Shown here: one piece after another, positions 1 to 11,992 of the stretch | Numbering within the stretch: the stretch's first letter is position 1 | Layout: the number at the start of each line of letters is the position of its first letter | Source of the DNA: Anodontia alba | Taxonomy: Eukaryota; Mollusca; Bivalvia; Lucinida; Lucinidae | DNA: 64,000 nucleotides | NCBI GenBank assembly: GCA_964016985.1 | Contig: OZ024824.1 | Coordinates: forward strand, 124,656,803-124,720,802 | Direction of reading: 5' to 3' | Notes under the pieces: model-generated | The model's input: only the letters and a program-made list of their open reading frames with translations | Database searches by the model: none | Told to the model about the DNA's origin: nothing | Program-made: the position numbers and the translations under genes

Positions 1-44
<44 letters not shown>
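1..44. repeat. (GT)n microsatellite
   Basis: Uninterrupted GT dinucleotide run at the window edge; its true length is unknown because it is cut by the window start. Confidence 0.95.
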
Positions 45-46
<2 letters not shown>

Positions 47-105
47 TGTGTTTTCTACTATAACTGAATAGCAATCCACTTAGCCGTATTAATCTTTGTT
101 AAATT

Positions 106-427
106 ACATGCGTACGTTAGCCGGCCTCGGTGGCTCAGTTGATTGCGCCGTCCGACTGGAGACAAGGAGGTCGCGCGTTTAACCCCCGCCGAGGTCGGCA
201 AAATTCTTTCGTGAAGATTGATCATGAAATATTTTCTACGGTCATTCTCTCCCTTCCAAGGGCAGTTGTCAGTTTCAGGCGAGAGAATGTGCACAATACT
301 GGTTAACCGCTTAGAGGACTAAGCCAACCCAGTAAACGTGTGGTTAGGTAAACTGACCGCGCTCGACATGACCCCATTGGGTTGCCTGGGCCGTAAAACC
401 GCAACACAAATAAAACATGCGTACGTT
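106..427 (+). mobile_element. tRNA-derived SINE, copy 1
   Basis: The body runs 119-414 and is bounded by a perfect 13-bp target-site duplication ACATGCGTACGTT (106-118 and 415-427). The head resembles a tRNA gene with a box A-like TGGCTCAGTTG and a degraded box B; the 3' part ends in GGGCCGTAAAACC and an A/C-rich tail. Three more copies occur at 7660, 19150 and 63089. It is a Pol III-type retroposon mobilised by a LINE partner that cannot be identified here. Confidence 0.9.
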
Positions 428-1086
428 CACACAAACGACAGCGTGATCATGAATAGGCAAACCAAATAAATGCCTGTGGTTTAATGAGTCTTTGACATTT
501 TGGAGGACTGCTTCATACTGCTCTGTGATTATATAATGTTACAGTAAACAATAACCTGCACACTTAAACGTACTTACCAATATGTGTCATTTGTATTTCT
601 GCAGCTTATGTTATGTCAAACACTACTTTCCACCGTCTAACAGTTTACTTATTTGACACCAGAATTTAATATAACGCGGTTTCATAGGACGACTTTATTA
701 AATTCTGTTTTCAGGACGTGATTATTTAAGAAAGAGTTGATTCGTTTTTAAGATTCATGTATCAACTCTACCCAATTAACCTGTCATTTGAAATAAAATT
801 ATTAACTGGCGAAGTCTAAAACCCTAAAAATATAAAGAGCTGTTCAATAATAATTCAGTTCCAGCCAACATTGTCATGCAAACCTTTGTATCTTAAGTTT
901 GGCACGTGAAACTGTTTCGATACGGTGGTGCAATAGTATTCCCATCTTTGTAAAAGTATAATATTCAACGGTATCTGTTCCTAAATCCTTTCACCCCTGA
1001 ATTACTGCAATGGACTCTTTCATCTCTGAATTTGGACACATCCATTGTTGCATATCAGGATTTGATAAGGATGAAATCAAGAACAA
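428..1086. other. AT-rich sequence, nothing recognised
   Basis: No convincing coding frame, terminal repeats or structured RNA seen. Confidence 0.5.
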
Positions 1087-1090
1087 AATG

Positions 1091-1157
1091 GCAAACAGTG
1101 TGGATCCTGATGAGACGACTCGTTATGAGCCGTCTCATCAGGATCTGCACTGTTTGC
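1091..1157. repeat. Foldback repeat (GCAAACAGTGT family)
   Basis: Inverted arms 1091-1117 and 1131-1157 pair almost perfectly around a 13-base loop; the outer ends read GCAAACAGTGT and its complement. Related foldbacks lie at 36516, 39016 and 61522. Open frames across it are accidents of the repeat. Confidence 0.8.
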
Positions 1158-1949
1158 ATTGGTATCTCTATCGGTCTGCAGGGATGAAAAGGTTACAACA
1201 ATAACCTTTGGAAATAACGAACATACCGAAAACATGAGAACATCAGACTCGGGTTTTCTTGAATCTGTTTATATGCATTATTGGATTTTATTGGATTTTA
1301 TGTCCCTGCATACGCCCTCTAACCTCAAGCAATTTGTTTTCCGATAAAACTGAAATGGGCTCAATGTTCGTAAAACACACTGAAAATATTCCGTTCTTCT
1401 GTTCTTTAAAGAAATTATTCTCTGATGCATTACTGAGAGACGTATTACGACCGCTAAACTGCGCTTAACACCAACCGTAAAGTGTTCAAATACGTTCCTT
1501 AACCAATTTATACCTAGTGGACTCCTCCATCTCAACTTTTTGGATTAGCCCATTTGCTTATGGGTGAAGGGGTTTCTGGTAAGTTTTATTACTACCATGT
1601 TTTTTTTTTTTTTTTTTGTTTTTTTTTAAATGTCTGTATTTAATTCAAACAGTGTATACTCTGATCAGACGCAGGATTCCGATCTGGATCTATATTGTTT
1701 GTTTATGTTCCGTGCATGGGACATTTATGAGGCATAAATGGGTTAAAATTCTCATTTGGAAACAGAAAATACATCGTAGCTAAGAACAATAGTATAAAAG
1801 ATGTCCAGTAAGTGCTATTACCATAGACCATAGCATACACCAAGATACACATATATCAAGAGGACGATTAGACAAGACGGACAGCACACGTACTACAAAC
1901 CCATAAAAAACAGGTGGTTTTATTGATTTGTTTGATGTGCAACATTGGG

Positions 1950-2095
1950 TCATGCAATGCCGCACATACTCTCTAGACTTGATCTTAGCAGAATTCTGTG
2001 TAAAACCGAGATGGGCCTTATGGTCCAAAATGATCAGAAAATATAATCTACACTATGGTGAAGTACGGGGAGACGATATAAGACCGCTACATGAC
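1950..2095 (+). repeat. Partial copy of a ~240-bp dispersed repeat
   Basis: The stretch around ATAATCTACACTATGG and GTACGGGGAGACG matches the repeat duplicated at 11993-12500 and the inverted copy at 62700-62945. Its class is unknown. The rest of 1158-2449 has a T-run near 1600-1627 but no gene I recognise. Confidence 0.6.
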
Positions 2096-2449
2096 AGTTT
2101 TATTGACTCTATTCATGTGCAGTGTTGGGTTATGCAATATTTGCACACTGCTTCTAGTCTTGAGCCTCGAATTGAGCAGAACGCAGATAAAACTTAACGG
2201 TCCTAAAGGGACAGAAAATAGAATCTTCACGATTACAGAATATAGCCTACTGATGAGACAAAGAGGAACAGACAACACACAAGCCACTAACCGAAGCTAT
2301 GCATTCAGTTTCCTCATCCCCCAAAAAACACACAATGCCAGACAAGATCCACCAAACCCAACCAAACAAAACAATACGGCAAACAGGACAAAACAAAAAA
2401 AAAACAACTCGCAGTGGGCAGTCGAAAGGCCATCCTAAAGAGCAAACAA

Positions 2450-2766
2450 TACAGTTGACTCTCGTTATCTCGACCTCGCTTATCTCGAATAACCGCTTAT
2501 CTCGAACTGAAAACCTTGTTCCTGCCTAAAAATGAAAATCTACCAACCGGTAAAAAATATTGTGCTAGGAGCAATTTCTCCTCTTTTCCATAATATTTTC
2601 AATACATCTCTAACTTCGAGTCCAATTTGTTTTACATATATATTTGTTAAATGTGGTTGTTCGAACTATTTTTCCTTAGTTGTGAAAATCTGATATGTAG
2701 AGATACGGATATCTTGAAGTATTTATGAGAGTTCTTTGGAATTCGAGATAACGAGAGTCGACTGTA
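2450..2766. mobile_element. Tigger/pogo-like MITE, copy 1
   Basis: A 313-bp element (2452-2764) between TA dinucleotides. The terminal inverted repeats begin CAGTTGACTCTCGTTATC on the left and end GATAACGAGAGTCGACTG on the right. CAGT termini with TA duplication are typical of Tc1/mariner-pogo elements. No transposase is present, so it is non-autonomous. A second copy is at 58330-58737. Confidence 0.85.
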
Positions 2767-3493
2767 CCGGAACCACTGCCTTAGAATGGTAAGTAGTAAA
2801 ATCAACTTTCAGTAGAGGTGCGCGATCCACTTTACATGGAATGCCATAAAATCTCTGTTATATTAAAACTATCCGGCAGCACTGAGCATTTTGAAGTAAA
2901 TAATAGTAATCTTTTTATCATAGACCTGTATTTTTGCCTCGGCTCAGCCTAGGGTCAGACATTTGGCAAGTCCATTGGCTAGACATAGGCGCTATTAATC
3001 AGTACATGAAAAAAAATATCAATATATTCCACACGGTTTAAGGATTATGTCCATTTTCATATTTTCACATGTTTTACCTCGGCTTAGCCTGTGTCAAATA
3101 GAACTTACATTTGGCAAATTCATTGACTAGATCTTGTCAGTATCTAGCAAAATATTCCCAAAGGCTTAACCGCTATAGCCATTTTCGCTAACTGACTACG
3201 AATGGACAGACGGACTCACAAAGTGATTACAGGGCACTCTTCGAAAGTCAGCTTTTCATTCAGTCGAATCCGTCGACTTCTCTGCGGATCGTGCAATCTA
3301 CCACGGTGGGGATATTGCGGGGGAAGGGGTTAAATCATTTTTTACAGGTACCAACTTTTCGCAAAAGTTTAAATGCTTTGTTCTGTTTGTTTGCCGTATT
3401 GTTTTGTTTTATATATATATAATTGTAAGAACATAGTTTAAAGAGGCTGATAAAAAGAGCTAACTTTTTAGAACAGACACATACATTAAAAGT
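2767..3493. other. Intergenic sequence, nothing recognised
   Basis: No supported coding or RNA feature; two loosely similar stretches containing CCTCGGCT(C/T)AGCCT (about 2935 and 3077) hint at an old internal duplication. Confidence 0.4.
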
Positions 3494-3700
3494 ACAGTAA
3501 AACCTGTGTAAGAGAGCCACCTTCGAGACTGCGTTTAAATAGTGGTTGATGTGGAAAAAGTTGTCTGTCTTATAAAGGTACATGTCATGTAATTTTGCTA
3601 GCAAAATTACATGACATGTACCTTTATAAGACAACCATCTTTCTACATCAACCAATAAGGTCAATTTCAAAGTTGGCTGTCTTACACAGGTTTTACCGTA
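3492..3700. mobile_element. Short foldback MITE with TA duplication
   Basis: The 205-bp element 3494-3698 has termini CAGTAAAACCTGTGTAAG and the inverse complement, flanked by TA. Its centre is a near-perfect palindrome (about 3567-3632) meeting at GCTAGC. No coding capacity. Confidence 0.85.
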
Positions 3701-3930
3701 TCTAAATGCATTCGACCAAATCTTAGTCTTCCCAAACATTTAAGAGAAGGGGATACATTTAATTTGAAATACGGCTGTGATGTTAAACATGATATCTGTG
3801 TAAACCGATGCAACGCCTGTTAGGGTGAGACGGCAGGTTTCAGGAAGAGAGGGACTATAACTAAAAGTGAAAGCTCCCCAGTATGTACGCACATTGATGA
3901 ATGTTCACATTCAGTATCACCAATGTATAG

Positions 3931-3936
3931 AATTTT

Positions 3937-3969
<33 letters not shown>
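3931..3969. repeat. Poly-T tract
   Basis: A run of about 38 T residues. The surrounding 3701-4160 shows no gene or terminal repeats. Confidence 0.9.
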
Positions 3970-4164
3970 CAAAACAGAGAGTGTTGTTATACGCCGAAAA
4001 CAAAAAGAAACATGCTTTATACAAACTTTAATGTCTAACCTCAATACGGTACGAAACTGACGTAATTGCTGTAATACACATTAGTGCCAAAGTACTTTTT
4101 CTACAACGTCCTGACTACGGACAACGGTAACTTTAAGTATAATATGACTGCTAGTTAACCTCCT

Positions 4165-4401
4165 GGGCCCGGTTGTTCAAAGATTCGTTAGCTTAACGAG
4201 CTCGTTAAGGGTCATTTCGTTAACTGTTTTAGAGGATTCAATGTACAATATTCTGATATTTTTTGCTGAAAAATGTGAGTAGCTTTTGCACTGCAAAAGC
4301 TACTCACATTTTTTCAGCAAAAAATTTCAGCATATTTGCGTATCACTCGATGTAAATTTTAACGAATCGTTAAGCTAACGACGCTTTGAACAACTGGGCC
4401 C
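4165..4401. mobile_element. GGGCCC-terminated foldback MITE, copy 1
   Basis: Termini are GGGCCCGGTTGTTCAAAG and the complement of CTTTGAACAACTGGGCCC. The centre is a long hairpin around GAGTAGCTTTTGCA. A second copy in opposite orientation is at 61856-62100; both are flanked by CCT on the left and TGG on the right. The superfamily cannot be assigned. Confidence 0.85.
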
Positions 4402-4450
4402 TGGACTCTAGGTGCATACAGCGTATCTTATTTCTTTATGTTATTTATAT

Positions 4451-4452
4451 AC

Positions 4453-4495
<43 letters not shown>

Positions 4496-4498
4496 GAC
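4451..4498. repeat. (ACAG)n microsatellite
   Basis: A short GA run passes into a tetranucleotide ACAG array. Confidence 0.95.
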
Positions 4499-5665
4499 TG
4501 AGAGCCCTAGGTACTCTAAATGTACACTGTAGGTAAAAATTATACATGGATGATGAATTTCCTTCTTGTATAGAAGTGGAGCAAATATAATACATTTACT
4601 ATGCAAAATCAGAAATAACTTTAAACAACAATGGTCAGCACTCTTAATGTATTTGTTCGTTTTTCCTTAAAAGATTTATCCATCCTTAAGCATTAGAAAA
4701 TATTACATACCATCGATATATCTGGCACACACACATATCAAAGATATCATAAAATACGTAATATAAAATGAATAAACAACTTCGGGAAATGAACAACAAA
4801 CAGATTTATTCCATTTTCTAGAGCCACCAGTATAAGAAAATTGAAACTGAAAACTCAAATATAAACCGGACTCAAATTTGGAAATTTTTTACCTGATAAA
4901 AACTCCTACACAAAAAAAAAGCTATAATATACAGATATATTTAGGGGAGAGTCCCAGATTGAAAGTATTCGGTAAAATACAAAATAATTAATGTCATTCC
5001 AAACTATATTATGTGTAAAAACTGGAACGTGCATCTCAGAAACATTTTTGTCACTGTTCACGTTTTTAGTAGAAATGGAATGAGTATCTTTTTGACGTAT
5101 ATTTAGAAACATTAGTTAAACAATATATATACCAAACACAGAAATAAATGAAAATTTTTACCGTTTTGGGTTACCATAAAACATTTCAGAAAGATACATA
5201 AATTAGTACAAAAAAAGATGTTTTGAATATATCATAGATATTTGGCAAAATCTGCATAGATTCAAAATTTTATAGATTCTCATGTATTGCAAAACAATGT
5301 CATGTTTGCTTTCGACAAGAACATGTTAGTTACAAATATATATATGTTTGTTAAATATGTACGTAATTAAAAATTCCAATATTAAAGTATTCCTGGAAGA
5401 CATCTGATTAAAGTCAGAACAGTAAAATAAAGCAGTGCTAGGTAAAAAGGAAAGAGGAAACCAAAAACAACAAGAAAAACAAAAAAAATACAAACAGACT
5501 AAAACTCTGCTACATATTTAGCCATTTAAACAAAAATATAAATGGACATACCCAGGCAATGCCAAGCAAAGCCTTCTCGATGCACCGAAAGAAACCAAAA
5601 TATCAATCATAGATGTGTTTATAATTCCACTGGATATAGAAAATGTTAGTTGTTTTCTTCAAAAA
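4499..5665. other. AT-rich sequence, nothing recognised
   Basis: Over 1.1 kb of AT-rich sequence without a convincing ORF, terminal repeats or RNA structure. Confidence 0.5.
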
Positions 5666-5669
5666 AGGT

Positions 5670-6193
5670 AAGAGAAAAGTCCAGGGAGTGCCACAATCAC
5701 AAACCGCAGCCCTTCCCAGACCCCAAGAGGAAGAGGAAACCGACAAATCTAAACAAGCACAAACCAAACAAACGTACGAAAAGCACTAAGATTAGCTTTC
5801 TCTTCCCCAAGCGAGGTAATCGCAATACTAAAAGGACTGAAAAACACAAGAACAAAATGACACATGGAAAGACATACAACAAATCGCCTCGTAGAATAAA
5901 CCACAAAGCAACAAAGAGTAAGACTAACACCGTGACCACCGCCTTAGAACGGTCGGTAGAACAAACCACCGGGGGTTAAAAGCACTTTTACAGCTAGCTA
6001 ACTTCACCCTGGGTCCCGATGCTACTCTTAATAAAGAAATACATAAAAATCCGGTTCGCATAAAGGCTCCCAACTCAGTCAATGTATCAAAGCGAAAGCA
6101 TAAAAATCAAATTAATCACTATAATAAACAAAGACGAGTACTCATGTCTAATTCTACTGTATGCCAGAGTAAATGAAAACCAATAGTTGAACC
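5670..6193 (-). mobile_element. Penelope-like element 3' tail
   Basis: Minus-strand copy of the downstream tail of the PLE family whose fuller copies lie at 23256-24941 and 21052-22443. Reading from 6193, it passes the motif TTGGTTTTCATTTACTCTGG, a short purine/pyrimidine tract near 5970, and ends at TTTTCTCTTACC. No reverse transcriptase remains; sequence above 6193 is unrelated, so it is 5'-truncated. The long frames inside are repeat artefacts. Confidence 0.75.
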
Positions 6194-6508
6194 ACGGCGG
6201 GCCAAGAAAAACCGCAATTTTCACATTGATCTACTCTGCCTCCAAAAACAGCATGTACACTGTTGCTGTGGTATATTCTTGGCAATATTGTGAAATGATT
6301 ATGTAGGTAAGTCTTTATTCTTCCTGCTGTAGCCAATATATTTTGCATCAGTTATCTATTCAAGTCGCAAGAATGACCCAAACTTAAGAACTATATCAGA
6401 TCATACCGTCCGTGATATTTTATAGTAAACTTCGGATTCAAGCAAACCTTGTTTGGTGCTTTTGGAATGCTGTGTTACGCGATTGTGACTTGTCCCTGTG
6501 GCAGTTCG

Positions 6509-6540
<32 letters not shown>

Positions 6541-6639
6541 CGTGTGTGGTGGTTACGTATTTGACTTTTTGTTTTGTCATTGTTTGTTCCTGATCTCTCC
6601 TTCTTTAAGTGACTTGGAACAATACGTAACAATTGTCAC
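6194..6639. other. Unassigned sequence with poly-T tract
   Basis: Contains a T-run at about 6510-6537; nothing else recognised. Confidence 0.5.
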
Positions 6640-7258
6640 CCACTACAGAAAGATGGTTAAGATATGGATATTATGCAGCAAACTGCGTGCATGTTTGTTT
6701 ACTTTGTTTTCCTCTATAATTGCAAGCTGTTTAGTTGGTCCTAAAACTTAATGACAGCTCAGTCCTCAATCTGCTTCAAATGGTTTGCGCCTGACTACAA
6801 TATCTGTGGTCGAGCCCATCGTGGTCCTACTTTTTTTATTTGTGGTCTTTGCATTGTTTCATCTGAGCATATTTGATTACACATGTATCAATGTGGTGTT
6901 TCAGAGATGAGTAAGAAGAAACCGTTGCGGACCGAACATATATTTGTAATTTGGACCGAACATATATGTGTAATTTGGAGCTGCATCAAACATTAAGAAT
7001 TAAGGGCGAGGTTTCCTGTACGTAAAACTTGTTTAAGCACCCCCGCACTTCCATCTCGCTCCCACAATCCACCCCTTCTCCCAGTAGTTTTACTATTGTC
7101 TGTTCCATGACTGTTCCTCTGTTGCCCTTCTTCTTTGTTCGTGCGTCGATGGTGTTATATGCGGCGTTTGTCTTGTCATTATTTGCTCTTCAGCTCTCAT
7201 TCTTTTGGTGCCTTGGGAAGGCTGTTTCTTGTTTGTGGCATTTCCTGGTTATATTCAA
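6640..7258 (+). mobile_element. Diverged Penelope-like element tail (subfamily 3)
   Basis: The first ~110 bases keep a worn version of the PLE C-terminal coding end (compare 8690-8850 and 21740-21900), followed by the family tail with GACCGAACATATAT, a C-rich stretch near 7042-7080 and a worn 3' end around TTGTGGCATTTCCTGG. The tail is interrupted by the MITE at 7259. It is an old, 5'-truncated copy. Confidence 0.55.
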
Positions 7259-7527
7259 CATTACAAAATCATGCCTATTCAAATACACTGAAAATTTTAC
7301 CACCAAAAATAAGGGAAAATCAGATAAAAAGTCTGATATAATTTTTTTATTTCTGCTCAAAACATAGATTGTGGGACCGCCTCGCCGAGGCGTTTCTAAC
7401 GAGTACCTACAATCTATGTTTTTAAGCAGAAATAAGAAAGACAATGTATATCTCTGTAAACCCCAGTTTTACTATATAAAAGTGGAGTTTAAGGGAGTCA
7501 ACATTATAAAGGCGTGTTTTCGTGATG
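7259..7527 (-). mobile_element. Foldback MITE family A, copy 1
   Basis: Terminal repeats follow the family consensus CATYACGAAAACAYGCCTAT, with the matching inverse end near 7508-7527. A central hairpin carries the GCCTCGCCGAGGC core flanked by TAGATTGTGGG and its complement. Nine copies occur in this window. No coding capacity. Confidence 0.85.
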
Positions 7528-7650
7528 GATATTTTTGGAAGGACTGTGCTTCGTGATTAAATCATCTTAAACTAAGATTTCCCAAATTTCTATTGATTAG
7601 ATTTTATATAAAAGATAACCTAAAGAAAGCATTTGAATAATCAAGGAGAT

Positions 7651-7961
7651 ACCTAGGGATGTTGCCGACCTCGGCGGGGGTTGAACCCGCGACTGGAGAC
7701 CAGGAGGTCGCGGGTTCAACCCCCGCCGAGGTCGGCAACATTCTTTCGTGGAGATTGATCATGAAATATTTTCTACGGTCATTCTCCCCCTTCCGCTGAT
7801 TCAAGAAGGGCAGTTGTCAGTTTCTGGCGAAAGAATGTGCACAATACTGGTTAACCGCTTAGAGGACTAAGCCTGTCCTGTGGACGTGTAGCTAGGTAAA
7901 CTGACATGACCCCATTGGATTGACTGGGCCGTAAAACCTCAACACAAACAAAACCTAGGGA
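7651..7961 (+). mobile_element. tRNA-derived SINE, copy 2, with inverted head
   Basis: The body 7660-7952 is flanked by the direct repeat ACCTAGGGA (7651-7659 and 7953-7961). The head is abnormal: the first 33 bases (7661-7693) are an exact inverse complement of 7708-7740, so the box B region is present twice in a hairpin and the normal box A end is lost. The rest matches the other SINE copies. Confidence 0.88.
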
Positions 7962-8099
7962 AGTTCACAATTACCAAGCACTGCCTTCTAGAGGCACCGA
8001 AAGAACTAGAAATGGGTAGTAAATATAGGATTTGGAATAACAGACACGCAAATAAAGAACGGTATCTTACCTATCACGGTCGGCAGAACAAACAGGACC

Positions 8100-8331
8100 T
8101 TATTACGAAAACCGGCCTATTCAAGTATATAGAAAATTTCACGTCCAAAAACTGAAAATTTTCAGCTAAAAAACCCTGATATTTTTCCTATTTCTGCTCA
8201 AAACATAGATTGTGGGTACTCGTTCTTGAGCAGAAATCAGAAAAATAATGTATACCCCTGTAAACCCCAGTTTTACTATATAAAAGTGGGGTTTAAGGGG
8301 GTCAATATTATATAGGCGTGTTTTCGTGATG
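8100..8331 (-). mobile_element. Foldback MITE family A, copy 2 (core deleted)
   Basis: Both ends match family A, but one arm and the GC-rich core of the central hairpin are missing (about 8219-8226), leaving a 232-bp derivative. Confidence 0.8.
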
Positions 8332-8689
8332 TATAACGATGGAACGGACAGGAGGAAGACTGCTCAGTTCAAGGCTGTTGACTCAGGGATACCAAATAAC
8401 TTAACTAGTATCAACTCTTAAGAAGCTCTATTGCAGGCATCACGACCTTTTAAATCTCTGCAATGTGGATGTGTTCTGGCTTTGTCAGATATTTTTGCCA
8501 GAACCAATTCATAAATAGACTTTCTAAACCTCAGAAATCACTATTCCGGTATTTTCCTAAATCTCTCTTCACGCTGATAGACACGGTGGGTGAAGCATCC
8601 CTACCAGGTAATGCTTACTTTTTATGGACACCTTATTACATCCTACTTGTTTGTGTCTATGTCTATTTGCCTGAAACTTTTTAACTTTG

Positions 8690-9541
8690 TCTTTGTGTAT
8701 ATCAGTACCCACTTTCGTAAAAACATTTTTCGATATAAAAAGATTGGGTACAACATAAATGTTATACGACAGACTGCATGTATGGTTGTTAACCCAATCA
8801 CGGTTAATAACTTTGTTGCCCTCTTTAATTGCACGCCGGCGGGCTAGGCCTCAAATTCTATGATTGTTCCAGCGTAAAGGCTTACTTTAAATTTAATTTT
8901 GGGTAATGTTGGTTGGTACTTGATGCTTCATCTTTGGTCGGGTCCACCGGAGTCTACTGTTGGTTTTCTTTTGCTCCAGCATTTCAGTTGTTTCGTGCTG
9001 TCGAGTCCTCGTTGTTGTTTCATCTCTGTAATTAGTTGAATATTTGTGTTCTCGGAGATGTAGCACTGATGAGTTAGGAAGCCTCAATGCGGACTGAACA
9101 AATTATGTGTCTAAACCGCGGCAGAAGTAAGTGCGAGGGTTGTGGCCACGTAAAATAGATTTAAGCGCCCTCCCCCTCCTCCTCCAACAGTGAAATGCTT
9201 TTCACTGACCGTCCCCCACCCCCATCCCTCCACCCCCAACCCCCCACCCCCCAATCCCCTCCCCCACCCTAACAGTGAAATGCTTTTCACTGACCGTTCC
9301 AAGGCGGTTCTTCTGTCTTGATTATTTTTGTTATAGTTCGTCTTTGAATGTGTGTGTCGCTTATATCCTTTTATTTTGGATAGCCATTTGGCCACTTTGT
9401 GGGAAAGTAACTGTCCGTTTGGCTTTCTGCTAGTGATGTTTCCATTAGGGTCTAGTTATTTCGTGTCTGTGTTTCTTTCCCTTTGATGTCTCTGATGGGA
9501 GGTGTGGGATAATTGTATCGATTCCTGATCATTGCCTTCCC
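8690..9541 (+). mobile_element. Penelope-like element 3' end (subfamily 2), plus copy
   Basis: About 8700-8846 encodes the C-terminal PLE segment (YKKIGYNINVIRQTACMVVN and on to FNCTPAG), matching RT ends elsewhere in the window. A tail follows with a strongly C-rich tract at about 9165-9280. Its end (9503-9541) is the inverse of 9658-9690, so this copy and the next form a tail-to-tail inverted pair. Truncated and inactive. Confidence 0.7.
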
Positions 9542-9657
9542 TTCTATTTTGTCTTTGTGTGTATATACGATTTTTGACTAATATTAAAGCTCGGTCTTGA
9601 AACTAATAAGAGGCCTTGATGTACCATTATGAATTTATACTTTTACTGCATAAATAG

Positions 9658-10335
9658 ATAGGAAGGCAATGATCGATACAATTACCTAACACCTTCCATT
9701 CCAAGACATCAAAGGGAAAGAAGGACGCACCACAATCAAAACACTACAAGAAGAAAGCCAAAAGGACAGTTTTTTTTTCAAAAATGGACTAACGGCTATC
9801 CAAAATAAAACATATCACCAAGACATACATACAAAGACAAATAATCACAGAATTAGTAAACCACAACAGAAGCACCGTGTTGGAACGGTCAGTAAAAATA
9901 TTGCTAGGGTGTGGGGAGGGGGGCTTAAATTGATTTTACATATGTCCACAACCCTCGCCCTTTGCTCTGCCGTGGTATACACAAGACATTTGATCACTCC
10001 GCGTGAAGGATTGCAACATATCCGAAAACATAAAAATCAAACGAATCCTTAGATGAAACAACGATGAGGACTCGACAGTAAAAAATAATTGAAATGCTGA
10101 AGCAGAAGAAAACCAACAGTAGGATTCCGGTGGGCCCGACCAGAGCCAGTCACCAACCGACTTACTTAAAAGTCTATAGACTGGGGCCGTCATAGAGTCT
10201 GGGGCCCGACCAGCTGGCGTGCAACCAAAGAGGGAAGCAATGTTATCAACCGGTCCGTGATTGGATTTACTTCCAGGCATGCAGTCTGTCGTATTACATT
10301 TATGTTGTACCCAATCTTTATATATCGAAGAATGA
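9658..10335 (-). mobile_element. Penelope-like element 3' end (subfamily 2), minus copy
   Basis: Inverse partner of 8690-9541: the minus strand of about 10190-10335 encodes IKIGYNINVIRQTACLEVN, and the tail runs down to 9658. The two tails face each other across about 115 bases. Such inverted arrangements are known for PLEs. Confidence 0.7.
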
Positions 10336-10379
10336 TTTTACAAAATTGAGAGCTAAAAATCATTGCAAGCATTGTTTTT

Positions 10380-10380
10380 C

Positions 10381-10449
<69 letters not shown>

Positions 10450-10478
10450 GTTGTTGTTGTTGTTGTTTTTTTTTTTCT
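10380..10478. repeat. T-run, (GT)n and (TTG)n compound microsatellite
   Basis: Poly-T, then GT dinucleotides, then TTG trinucleotides and another T-run. 10479-11015 shows no recognised feature. Confidence 0.95.
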
Positions 10479-11015
10479 GAATTTATATAGTCTCCATTCG
10501 CACTGCACATAGTTGGGCCTATATTCATCACCATTTACTGTCTTTTACGTCGCCCGAGCCCTGGTCCTGCTAGACCTATTGTTGTGAAAATGTTTTTTGT
10601 GTTCATAACCAGAAGGTTTGAGCATAATGACACGAGGTTATAACCTTTTTGTAAGATATTACTCATTATATAGTTATTACTTCCTGGTTAGATGAATCAT
10701 AATTCTTTTGTGACTTTCTTCTTCACTTATGATTTAAATGCTTTACACTAAGTTGTTTGAATGCGGTAAGCGTCTAGATGACAATGAATATTAACGAAAT
10801 CGATGAAACACATATGTAGAAATGTAACTGAATAATCAGGACTATATATTATCAGCTTCCGTAAGTTATTGAATATTGTCAGACTGTGTTCGAAAACATA
10901 TTTGAAAAACATATATTAATGGTTAAAATGGAATATTGTCATAGTATTCGTACTTACGAAAATGGTGTGTATTCAACATCTGCCATGTCAGTGTAAAATT
11001 CAGACAAAATATGAA

Positions 11016-11373
11016 TTACCGTATTCAACCTAATTACCGCACATACCCCTATAAGCGCACAGTCAAGAAATTCCGTAGTCTTCAGATTACAACCAGTGTA
11101 CTTTTTTCTTTACTTCTTTACAAAGGCATATGTTGTGGGAATTCATTTGAATTTCATCGACAAGTCGATGCAATTCAAATGAGTACCCACAGCATATGCC
11201 TTTGTAAAGAAAGTCAGAAAAAATCGCATAGTCATCATTAAATAAGTCCTTTTCTGATATTTTTTTATAGTGTATCCTTAGTAGATAGATACATATTTGA
11301 CCACAAATGAGTGTGTTCTGTAAGTTTGAAAAAACCTAAGCGCACAGTGCGGTAATTAGGTCGAATACGGTAA
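11016..11373. mobile_element. Foldback MITE with TTACCGTATTC ends
   Basis: Terminal inverted repeats of 27 bp (11016-11042 and 11347-11373) start TTACCGTATTC. The centre is a long imperfect palindrome (about 11117-11212). No coding capacity; superfamily unknown. Confidence 0.85.
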
Positions 11374-11504
11374 GTTACCAAGGAAAGGTCACAGTCACGA
11401 AAGCAAAGCCAGGTACCGTACTTAGCCGGGATGAGGTACAAACAATAAAAGCATTACTGAACAGTTCTAATAAATGGCAGAAAGATAATGAAGAACTATA
11501 AAAC

Positions 11505-11815
11505 TTAAGTGACCTCCACTCCTCCCAGTGGCTTTTCTGACTGCCGTTCCTCGCTTAAGTTATGCGGACCGAACATATGTTTGTAATTTAGAGATGCATC
11601 AGCTGAGTTTTTGCGCGATTAAAAAATGGTTTAAGCCCCTAGTAGTTTTTCTATACTGATCGGTTCCTGTTTGGCGGTTTTTTGTCTGTTTGTGCGACGC
11701 TAGTTCATATGTTGCGATTTATTTTTACATCATTTTTACTCACCTGTCTTCGTTTGGTGCCTAAGGAAAGCTGTGTTTCTTGATTGTGGCATTTCCTGCA
11801 TATCTACACATATTT
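11505..11815 (+). mobile_element. Diverged Penelope-like element tail fragment (subfamily 3)
   Basis: Shares GCGGACCGAACATATG, the downstream C/T-rich segment and the ending GTGGCATTTCCTG with 6900-7258. Only tail sequence remains. Confidence 0.5.
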
Positions 11816-11992
11816 TACACGATCGAAACATCGCTTTTAGTTCTAATGCAAATCCAAATTACAAATTTGTGTTTAGTCCGTTTAGGGTATTCTATTTCAT
11901 GAATGAAATATTAAAGCAAAGCACTGATAGTCGTAAAAGTACGTTGCAAAAAAGTAGAGAGGTCAGTCGAGATCTGAATAAACGTCAAAAAG

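Noticed and set aside
119..200. tRNA gene in the SINE heads (also 19150, 63300)
   Set aside because: Box A/B are present, but the heads are fused to a common 3' body, flanked by target duplications and do not fold into a full cloverleaf by eye.
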